Shown here piece by piece: positions 1 through 4,614 of a stretch of 7,982 nucleotides of DNA. Both the position numbers and the translations under genes were made by a program. The stretch lies in NCBI GenBank assembly GCA_030146605.1, contig JASLBO010000400.1:1-7982 (forward strand), read 5' to 3'. Positions within the stretch are counted from its first letter, which is position 1. Every line of letters begins with the position of its first letter. Source of the stretch: Sphingomonas sp. GTDB taxonomy: Bacteria > Pseudomonadota > Alphaproteobacteria > Sphingomonadales > Sphingomonadaceae. The notes below the pieces were generated by a model that worked only from the letters and a program-made list of their open reading frames with translations, did not search any database and was not told the origin of the DNA.

Positions 1-406
1 CCTGCGCGATCGAGGCGGCGCCGACCGGGGCTTCCTCGATGGTGGCGAAGAAGGTCTCGAGCGGGCGGCCGTACGAGTTCTCGATGCGTTCGCGGATCAC
101 TGCGAACGGGAGGGGCGGCAATGCGTCCTGCAGCCGGAGCAGATCGTGCGCGGCCGCTTCACCGACGAGGTCGGGACGCGTGGCGAGGGTCTGGCCAAGC
201 TTGATCGCGGCGGGGCCGATCGCCTGGAAGGCGTCGGCATAGCGCGGGATCTTCGGCATACGCGCGAAAAGGCGGAGGATGCGCGCGCCACGACGAACCA
301 TTGGGGGCGTATTGGAATCACGCTCGATTCCGAGGAGCGCGCCGTTACGCGCGAGAATGCGACCCCATTTGCGCAGGCGCCAGAGATGGATTGCGGCGGA
401 GGTCAT
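1..406 (-). CDS. ubiB: UbiB-family protein kinase-like ATPase, N-terminal part (cut by window edge)
   Basis: This is the first 135 residues of UbiB, a membrane-associated atypical kinase/ATPase (ABC1/ADCK family) needed for ubiquinone biosynthesis. The reading frame is open from an ATG at 406 to the window edge. The family signature is clear: the KxGQ-containing motif AAIKLGQTLATRPDLVG lies at residues 66-82, LQDALPPLPF follows at about 92-101, and the fragment ends in VGAASIAQ, which corresponds to the Ala-rich nucleotide-binding loop that replaces the usual kinase P-loop. The catalytic core and the C-terminal membrane segments lie outside the window. No strong Shine-Dalgarno is visible, because the sequence just upstream of the ATG is the edge of a palindromic repeat. 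ubiB lies downstream of ubiE on the same strand with a 151-bp gap and is probably cotranscribed with it. Only the function of the missing part is untested; the family call is secure. Confidence 0.93.
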   Translation of the reverse strand, partial: MTSAAIHLWRLRKWGRILARNGALLGIERDSNTPPMVRRGARILRLFARMPKIPRYADAFQAIGPAAIKLGQTLATRPDLVGEAAAHDLLRLQDALPPLPFAVIRERIENSYGRPLETFFATIEEAPVGAASIAQ

Positions 407-409
407 GCA

Positions 410-542
410 ATCCTCCCCGGCACGGGGAGGGGGACCGCCGAGCGAAGCTCGGTGGTGGAGGGGGCCAACCGCGGGCGAGTCGCCTGTGGCGCCCCCCCTC
501 CACCAGCCTGCGGCTGGTCCCCCTCCCCGTTCCGGGGAGGAT
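410..542. repeat. Paired inverted REP-like palindromic element between ubiE and ubiB
   Basis: Two copies of a unit of about 50 bp face each other. The left unit (410-464) has a hairpin CCTCCCCG-gca-CGGGGAGG (412-430), then a second hairpin centred on CCGAGC-gaa-GCTCGG (434-456 with flanking pairs), then GGAGGGGG. The right unit (492-542) is the reverse complement of the same design: CCCCCCTCC, the hairpin ACCAGCC-tgc-GGCTGGT (502-518), then CCTCCCCG-ttc-CGGGGAGG (522-540). The loop and stem of the second hairpin differ between copies while the pairing is preserved, so the folding seems to matter more than the exact sequence. It fills nearly the whole ubiE-ubiB gap and would form a large cruciform or a long mRNA stem. 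No coding capacity is apparent. Similar elements are common between genes in sphingomonads, by my recollection of the group. Confidence 0.85.
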
Positions 543-557
543 CAGCAGGAAAAGCCA

Positions 558-1289
558 TCAAATCTTCCAGCCGCTGTGGATCGCCACCAGCCCGCCGAGC
601 AGCGGCTCGACCTTGGTCTGGGTGAAGCCCGCGTCGCGGATCATCGCCTCGAATTCGGGCATCGGCGGGAAGCGGCGGATCGACTCGATCAGATAGCGAT
701 ATGAATCCGGGTCGTTGGCCAGAAGCTTTCCGAGCTTCGGCACGATATGGTGCGAATAGGCGTCATAGACCTGCCCGAAGCCCGGCCACTGCGTCGTCGA
801 GAATTCGAGTACGTAGAAGCGGCCGCCGCGCTTGAGCACGCGGTGCGCCTCCCGCAGCGCCCGGGGGACGTCGGTGACGTTCCGGATGCCGAAGGCGATC
901 GTATAGGCGTCGAAGAACTTGTCGGGCCATTGCAGCGTTTCGGCATTGGCCTCGCTCCACACCAGCCCATCGATCCCGCGCTGCGCGGCGCGATCGATGC
1001 CGACGGCGAGCATCTCGGGATTGATGTCGGCGACCGTGATCGCCGCGCCCGAGGAGGCCATGCGGAAGGCGATGTCGCCGGTGCCGCCGGCCATGTCGAG
1101 GATGTGCTCGCCCGCGCGCGGCTTCACCCGGCGGACGAACAGGTCCTTCCACAAGCGGTGGAGACCGCCCGACATCGCGTCGTTCATCAGGTCGTATTTC
1201 GAGGCGACGCTGGAGAAGACCTGGCCGACGCGGGCGGTCTTTTCCTCGGGGGCGATGTCTTCGTAGCCGAAGGAGACGGTGTCGGGCAT
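558..1289 (-). CDS. ubiE: Ubiquinone biosynthesis C-methyltransferase UbiE
   Basis: UbiE is the S-adenosylmethionine-dependent C-methyltransferase that methylates 2-methoxy-6-polyprenyl-1,4-benzoquinol in ubiquinone synthesis. In organisms that make menaquinone it also methylates demethylmenaquinol. The 243-residue product is typical in length. Family landmarks in order are the N-terminal block FGYEDIAPEEKTARVGQVF (7-25), KYDLMNDAMSGGLHRLWKD (31-49), the SAM-binding glycine motif LDMAGGTGD (64-72), the acidic strand ending ADINPEML (87-94), FGIRNVTD (133-140), YVLEFS (159-164) and the C-terminal GGLVAIHSGWKI. The start is the ATG at 1289; it gives the normal family N-terminus although the Shine-Dalgarno is weak. 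It is divergent from mutM (45-bp gap), so its promoter must lie in that gap or inside mutM. It is upstream of ubiB on the same strand, a usual pairing. Confidence 0.97.
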   Translation of the reverse strand: MPDTVSFGYEDIAPEEKTARVGQVFSSVASKYDLMNDAMSGGLHRLWKDLFVRRVKPRAGEHILDMAGGTGDIAFRMASSGAAITVADINPEMLAVGIDRAAQRGIDGLVWSEANAETLQWPDKFFDAYTIAFGIRNVTDVPRALREAHRVLKRGGRFYVLEFSTTQWPGFGQVYDAYSHHIVPKLGKLLANDPDSYRYLIESIRRFPPMPEFEAMIRDAGFTQTKVEPLLGGLVAIHSGWKI

Positions 1290-1334
1290 GGCTGCGCTCT
1301 AGCGGGGGCGGGGGAGCACGGCTAGGGGGTTGCC

Positions 1335-2144
1335 ATGCCTGAATTACCCGAAGTCGAGACCACGGTTCGCGGACTGGAGCCGGTGCTCAAGGGCGCGCGG
1401 ATCGAGCGCGTCACCTTGCGGCGCGGCGATCTGCGCCGGCCGTTCCCGCCCGATCTTGGACAAAGGCTGACCGGTGCGACGGTCACCGGACTGGGGCGGC
1501 GCGCCAAATACGGGCTGATCGACACCGACCGCGGCGATACTTTGGTCTTTCATCTCGGCATGTCGGGGCGCTGGCGGATCGACCCCGGGGAACTGGGCAA
1601 GCACGACCATTTCATCCTCGAGACCGCGAAGCACTGCCTGGCGCTCAATGATGCGCGGCGATTCGGGTCGATCGACATGGTGCCGAGCGCGGGGCTGGCG
1701 GAATGGCCGGCCTTCGCCGCACTGGGTCCCGAGCCGCTCGGATGCGATTTCGACGCGGCGCACCTTGCCGGGGTGTTCAAGGACCGGATCGCACCCGTGA
1801 AGGCGCTGCTGCTCGACCAGCGGGTAGTGGCGGGGCTGGGCAATATCTATGTCTGCGAGGCGCTGTACCTCGCACGGATCGCACCGACGCGGCCGGCGGG
1901 GACAATCACCAGAGCGCGGCTGACGAAATTGGTCGTCGCGGTGCGCGAAGTGCTCGAGGCAGCGATCCGCGCGGGCGGCTCTACGCTCAGGGATTATGCG
2001 CGGCCCGATGGCGAACTCGGCTATTTCGCCAAGGAGTGGCGGGTGTACGGACGCGAGGGGAAGCCGTGCGAATGTGGAGGGCTGGTGGAGCGGCGCGTCG
2101 ATTCGGGGCGCTCGACCTTCTGGTGCCCGCGCTGCCAGAAATAA
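1335..2144 (+). CDS. mutM: Formamidopyrimidine-DNA glycosylase (Fpg/MutM)
   Basis: MutM is a bifunctional DNA glycosylase and AP lyase that removes 8-oxoguanine and formamidopyrimidines in base excision repair. The 269-residue length equals that of the E. coli enzyme. The protein begins MPELPEVE, giving the catalytic Pro2 (after Met removal) and Glu3. Lys58 in GRRAKYG is the conserved active-site lysine. HLGMSGRW (73-80) and DARRFG (106-111) supply the residues that fill the lesion gap. GLGNIYVCEALY (167-178) is the helix-two-turn-helix DNA-binding segment. The C-terminal zinc finger runs from 245 to 267 and contains the conserved GRSTF. Its first cysteine pair is Cys245-x-Cys247 and the second is Cys264-x2-Cys267; the E. 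coli enzyme has two residues between the first pair. The ATG at 1335 has AGGGGG five bases upstream. The gene is divergent from ubiE, matching a conserved alphaproteobacterial order toward rpsT and dnaA. Confidence 0.97.
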   Translation: MPELPEVETTVRGLEPVLKGARIERVTLRRGDLRRPFPPDLGQRLTGATVTGLGRRAKYGLIDTDRGDTLVFHLGMSGRWRIDPGELGKHDHFILETAKHCLALNDARRFGSIDMVPSAGLAEWPAFAALGPEPLGCDFDAAHLAGVFKDRIAPVKALLLDQRVVAGLGNIYVCEALYLARIAPTRPAGTITRARLTKLVVAVREVLEAAIRAGGSTLRDYARPDGELGYFAKEWRVYGREGKPCECGGLVERRVDSGRSTFWCPRCQK

Positions 2145-2301
2145 TTCCCTCTCCTTATGCGGGACAGAGAGAGCCGACGAAGCCGGCGGAAGAGTGAAGG
2201 GGAGTCGTAGCAGGACACATCCCTAATCCTTCCCCCTTTCCTCCCACTCGATTTAGCCGAGCGGACTCCTCCTTCTCCACAAGGGTGGATGGAGTGAAGC
2301 G
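2145..2301. other. mutM-rpsT intergenic region with a probable decayed palindromic repeat
   Basis: No gene is supported here. The left part (about 2146-2203) resembles a worn copy of the repeat units seen elsewhere in the window: TCCCTCTCC facing a GGGACAGAGAG-like arm, then GCCG-acgaag-CCGGC, then a GGAAGAGTGAAGGGGA tail. A partly inverted counterpart (CCCCCTTTCCTCCCAC at about 2232-2247) follows. Further right, TCCAC-aagg-GTGGA (2276-2289) forms a small stem that can be enlarged by ACTCC (2265-2269) pairing with GGAGT (2291-2295). No T tract follows, so a mutM terminator is not convincing. TTCTCCACA (2273-2281) is one mismatch from a DnaA box but stands alone. The repeat assignment is inference from arm similarity. 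Confidence 0.4.
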
Positions 2302-2304
2302 AGG

Positions 2305-2333
2305 TTGACCCGAATCGCCACAGGCGTTAAGGG
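2305..2333 (+). promoter_or_regulatory. Candidate rpsT promoter
   Basis: TTGACC (2305-2310) is a good match to the -35 consensus. A spacer of 17 bases leads to TAAGGG (2328-2333), a poor -10; TTAAGG one base earlier is about as likely. It would start transcription about 55 bases upstream of the rpsT ATG, giving a leader of normal size. A GAATC site (2312-2316) lies in the spacer. This is motif matching only. Confidence 0.35.
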
Positions 2334-2395
2334 GCTCGCCTTTCCCGGCGTGGGCCCGTTCCCGCGCTACTCCAATTGAGCAGGAACGAGACGGC

Positions 2396-2659
2396 ATGGC
2401 GAATACGCCGCAAGCGAAGAAGCGTATCCGGCGGAACGACCGCCGTGCGGAGATCAACGGTACGCGCGTCAGCCGTATCCGGACCTTCATCAAGAAGGTC
2501 GAGTCTGCACTCGATTCGGGCGACAAGGCCGCCGCCGGCGCCGCGCTCGCCGCCGCCCAGCCCGAACTGCAGCGTGGCGTCGCCAAGGGCGTTCTGCACA
2601 AGAATACCGCGAGCCGGAAGTTCTCCCGCCTCAACAAGCGCGTCCAAGCGCTGGCGTAA
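2396..2659 (+). CDS. rpsT: 30S ribosomal protein S20
   Basis: S20 is a primary 16S rRNA-binding protein of the small subunit that helps early 30S assembly. The 87-residue, strongly basic product has the family form: [17 protein letters not shown] at the N-terminus, then [16 protein letters not shown] (20-35) and the C-terminal block [19 protein letters not shown] (65-83), which is characteristic of S20. The length matches the family. The ATG at 2396 is the normal start; a purine-rich AGGAACGAG lies upstream, although spacing of the best Shine-Dalgarno bases is long. The gene ends 22 bases before a strong intrinsic terminator, so it is probably transcribed alone and dnaA has its own promoter. 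The mutM-rpsT-dnaA neighbourhood is common in alphaproteobacteria. Confidence 0.98.
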   Translation: MANTPQAKKRIRRNDRRAEINGTRVSRIRTFIKKVESALDSGDKAAAGAALAAAQPELQRGVAKGVLHKNTASRKFSRLNKRVQALA

Positions 2660-2681
2660 TCGTCACATTTCCGTAACGATG

Positions 2682-2712
2682 ACCCCGTCGGAGCTGCTCC
2701 GGCGGGGTTTTT
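2682..2712 (+). terminator. Rho-independent terminator of rpsT
   Basis: ACCCCGTCGGAG (2682-2693) pairs with CTCCGGCGGGGT (2697-2708) over 12 bp with one T-G wobble and a three-base CTG loop, followed at once by a T run (2708-2712). It begins 22 bases after the rpsT stop codon. This is a textbook intrinsic terminator and separates rpsT from dnaA transcription. Confidence 0.93.
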
Positions 2713-2761
2713 CGCGTGCGCAGCAAAGGGCTTGGCGGCTGTTGAAGAGCAGCCGGAGGTA

Positions 2762-2847
2762 AGTCGCGGAAAACCAACGATTCGCAAGCTTCAGATTAAA
2801 GAATATCTTCCTAAGTAATTGATTACATTAGGGGAAATTCCGCGACT
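2762..2847. repeat. Perfect 10-bp inverted repeat flanking an AT-rich island upstream of dnaA
   Basis: AGTCGCGGAA (2762-2771) is repeated inverted as TTCCGCGACT (2838-2847). Between them lies a strikingly AT-rich stretch (about 2787-2841, roughly 31% GC by my count) in an otherwise GC-rich window. The arms are 66 bases apart, so this is not a simple terminator hairpin. It may be a protein-binding arrangement for control of dnaA, a cruciform, or the remnant of a very small mobile element, although no target-site duplication is evident. The repeat is directly visible; its role is inference. Confidence 0.6.
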
Positions 2848-2921
2848 GACGCGAATCCGTGGGTTAGGGCGAGTCAACTAAACTATTTCAGTTTCTTTGC
2901 ACGCTGGCCCTTGCTCGACTC
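2779..2921. promoter_or_regulatory. Cluster of four GANTC (CcrM-type) methylation sites upstream of dnaA
   Basis: GATTC (2779-2783), GAATC (2853-2857), GAGTC (2871-2875) and GACTC (2917-2921) lie within 143 bases. Random expectation for this motif is about one per 256 bases. GANTC is the target of CcrM, the cell-cycle adenine methyltransferase of alphaproteobacteria, and in Caulobacter methylation of such a site in the dnaA promoter affects dnaA expression. Three more sites (2202, 2264, 2312) lie upstream of rpsT. The sites are seen; control by methylation is inferred. Confidence 0.5.
2811..2831. promoter_or_regulatory. AT-rich dyad, possible operator upstream of dnaA
   Basis: GTAAT-TG-ATTAC (2815-2826) is a perfect dyad with a two-base centre. 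It extends outward as CTAA (2811-2814) against TTAG (2828-2831) if one A is left unpaired, for nine base pairs in total. It sits in the middle of the AT-rich island between the 10-bp inverted repeats. The size and symmetry suit a dimeric regulator site, but I cannot name a regulator. Confidence 0.4.
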
Positions 2922-2940
2922 AGATTTCGGTTCCTAAAAC
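2911..2940 (+). promoter_or_regulatory. Candidate dnaA promoter containing a GANTC site
   Basis: TTGCTC (2911-2916) and TAAAAC (2935-2940) are separated by 18 bases and resemble -35 and -10 elements. The spacer begins with GACTC (2917-2921). The inverted repeat AAACT-atttc-AGTTT (2880-2894) lies just upstream. This would leave a dnaA leader of about 135 bases. Other pairings in the AT-rich island further upstream are possible, so the exact promoter is uncertain. Confidence 0.3.
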
Positions 2941-3084
2941 AGTCCTCCCGGAGCGTTTCGTTGCCGGGCTTAGTGAAAGCTCAACGCGCCAGCCTGGGGG
3001 CATTTCCGGCTGCGTGGGGCCTTTGGTCGTAGCGGGTTTACGCGCGGAAAGTGACTGCTTTCAGCGGAGGAGGGGTGCGTCGTT

Positions 3085-4455
3085 GTGACTCAAGTGCTGG
3101 CATCGGAGCGGAGTGATATGGAGGCAGTCAGCAAGGCGTGGAGCCATGTGCGCGGCAACCTGCGGCGCTCTGCGGGCCAGCGCCTGTTCGACCAGTGGCT
3201 CAAGCCCGTGGTGTTGATCGACGGCTCGACCAGCGAGGCCGTGCGCCTCGGCCTGCCCTCGGCGTTCATGACGCAGTGGGTGAAGAATCACTATTCCGAG
3301 CGCATGCTGCTCGAATTTCGCGCGGTGCTGCCCGACGTGTCGAGCGTCACCATCGAGACGATGAGCGACGAGCCCCGGCGCGTGCTCAAGGCGGAGCCCG
3401 AAGCCGCGCCTGCGCCGCTGCCGCCGGGCGAGCGCCCGACCTTCGATCCGCGCTTCACCTTCGAGCGATTCGTCGTCGATTCGGCCAACCGGGTCGCATC
3501 CAACGCCGCCAAGGCAGCGGCGCAGCCGGGCGTGCCCCAGTTCAGCCCGCTCTACCTTCATGCCGGCACCGGCCAGGGCAAGACCCATCTGATGCACGCG
3601 CTCGGCCACGCTTTCCTCGAGGCCAACCCCGAAGCGACGGCGATCTACGTCACTGCCGAGCGTTTCATGTTCGAGTTCGTCCAGGCCCTGCGCAACCGCG
3701 ACACGCATGCGTTCAAGACCCGGCTGCGTTCGGTCGACCTGCTGATGATCGACGATCTCCAGTTCATCGGCGGCAAGGATGCGACGCAGGAAGAGTTCTT
3801 CCACACGGTCAACGAGTTCATGTCGTCGGGCAAAAGGCTGGTGATCGCCGCCGATCGCGCGCCGCAGGCGCTCGAAGGGTTCGAGCCGCGGCTTGCAGGC
3901 CGGCTCGGCTCGGGGCTGGTCGCGGACATCAAGCCCGCCGAGCTGGAGCTGCGCCGCGCCATCGTCGCACGCAAGCTTGAGGACATGCCAGCGGTGGCCA
4001 TGCCCGCCGAAGTCGTCGACCTGCTCGCGGCGCGGATCACCTCGAACGTGCGCGAGCTCGAAGGCGCGCTCAACCGGCTTGTCGCTTATGCCAATCTGTC
4101 GAACGAGACGATCACGATCGACTTCGCCGTGACGACGCTCGGCGAAGTGCTGCGCAACGCCCAGCGGCGGATCACGATCGACGAGATCCAGCGCGCGGTA
4201 TCGAGCCATTTCGAAGTCAAGCAGATCGACCTGATTTCGGAGCGCCGCGCCGTCGCCATCGCGCGCCCGCGCCAGATCGCGATGTATCTGGCGAAGCGCC
4301 TCACCACGCGCTCGCTGCCCGAGATCGGCCGCAAGTTCGGCAATCGCGATCATTCGACCGTGATCCACGCCGTCCGGCGGATCGAGGAGCTGCGCGGCAA
4401 GGATGTCGAGATCGACGGCGCGGTGCGCAGCCTGATGCGCTCGCTCGAAGGCTGA
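3085..4455 (+). CDS. dnaA: Chromosomal replication initiator protein DnaA
   Basis: DnaA binds DnaA boxes at oriC, oligomerises in its ATP form and opens the duplex to start replication. The 456-residue product shows all the main domains. Domain I is at about 14-90, a short Pro/Ala-rich linker (domain II) is at about 100-118, the AAA+ core spans about 120-340, and DNA-binding domain IV spans about 360-456. Walker A is GTGQGKTH (161-168) and Walker B is LLMIDD (219-224), followed by QFIGGKDATQEEFFH. Arg273 in EPRLAGRLGSGL aligns with the arginine finger, and NVRELEGALNRL (321-332) is the sensor II region. RPRQIAMYLAKRL (394-406) and GNRDHSTVIHA (419-429) are the DnaA-box recognition signature. 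Sensor I reads VIAAD where many DnaA proteins have SSD. The start used is GTG at 3085 with GGAGGAGGGG (3066-3075) upstream; an in-frame ATG at 3118, also preceded by GGAG, is a real alternative that shortens the protein by 11 residues. Confidence 0.97.
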   Translation: MTQVLASERSDMEAVSKAWSHVRGNLRRSAGQRLFDQWLKPVVLIDGSTSEAVRLGLPSAFMTQWVKNHYSERMLLEFRAVLPDVSSVTIETMSDEPRRVLKAEPEAAPAPLPPGERPTFDPRFTFERFVVDSANRVASNAAKAAAQPGVPQFSPLYLHAGTGQGKTHLMHALGHAFLEANPEATAIYVTAERFMFEFVQALRNRDTHAFKTRLRSVDLLMIDDLQFIGGKDATQEEFFHTVNEFMSSGKRLVIAADRAPQALEGFEPRLAGRLGSGLVADIKPAELELRRAIVARKLEDMPAVAMPAEVVDLLAARITSNVRELEGALNRLVAYANLSNETITIDFAVTTLGEVLRNAQRRITIDEIQRAVSSHFEVKQIDLISERRAVAIARPRQIAMYLAKRLTTRSLPEIGRKFGNRDHSTVIHAVRRIEELRGKDVEIDGAVRSLMRSLEG

Positions 4456-4469
4456 GCGCACGACCGGTT

Positions 4470-4491
4470 CCGCCTCCCTGCGAGGCGGTTT
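4470..4491 (+). terminator. Probable dnaA terminator
   Basis: CCGCCTC (4470-4476) pairs perfectly with GAGGCGG (4482-4488) around a five-base loop and is followed by TTT (4489-4491). It begins 15 bases after the dnaA stop codon. The T run is short, but a second stem, CCCACCC-gct-GGGTGGG (4492-4508), follows directly and would add to the block. Confidence 0.65.
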
Positions 4492-4509
4492 CCCACCCGC
4501 TGGGTGGGG

Positions 4510-4605
4510 CGGGGTGGAGGAGATGAGAGCGGGGCAACGCGATGGTCACGCCTCCACCCCGATTGCCTTGCACCCGTCATCCTCCCTCGCGAAGCGGGGG
4601 AGGAT
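4510..4605. repeat. Hairpin-rich palindromic repeat between convergent dnaA and the CAP lipoprotein gene
   Basis: CGGGGTGGAGG (4510-4520) is repeated inverted and perfectly as CCTCCACCCCG (4551-4561). It is followed by a 12-bp stem, ATCCTCCCTCGC-gaa-GCGGGGGAGGAT (4579-4605), with one wobble pair. On the minus strand the outer hairpin begins ATCCTCCCCC and a GGGGTGGAGG arm follows, which resembles the unit in the ubiE-ubiB gap (ATCCTCCCCGG, then GGTGGAGGGGG). It is probably a diverged member of the same repeat family. It accounts for most of this 159-bp gap. Confidence 0.65.
4579..4605 (-). terminator. Stem-loop at the 3' end of the CAP lipoprotein gene
   Basis: On the minus strand this 12-bp stem with a TTC loop begins nine bases after the stop codon of the CAP gene. 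It is stable but has no following T run, so it may stabilise the mRNA 3' end or act as a weak terminator rather than a classical intrinsic one. It is also the outer hairpin of the repeat described for this gap. Confidence 0.4.
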
Positions 4606-4614
4606 CTCAGTGGT

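Noticed and set aside
410..542. CRISPR-like array or insertion sequence in the ubiE-ubiB gap
   Set aside because: There are only two units, inverted rather than direct, no unique spacers and no transposase frame.
146..625. 159-residue plus-strand frame across the ubiB-ubiE gap
   Set aside because: It is opposite ubiB and ubiE and passes through the palindromic element; no domain or ribosome site.
2155..2787. 210-residue minus-strand frame covering rpsT
   Set aside because: It is antisense to rpsT and crosses its terminator; low-complexity Arg/Ser/Ala sequence.
2897..3088. 63-residue frame directly upstream of dnaA overlapping its start
   Set aside because: It needs a TTG start with no Shine-Dalgarno and has no recognisable features; the region is better explained as promoter and leader.
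3061..4461. 466-residue open frame antisense to dnaA
   Set aside because: It covers the dnaA frame almost exactly, is rich in Arg, Asp, Leu and Gly as expected for the mirror of a GC-rich gene, and has no recognisable domain.
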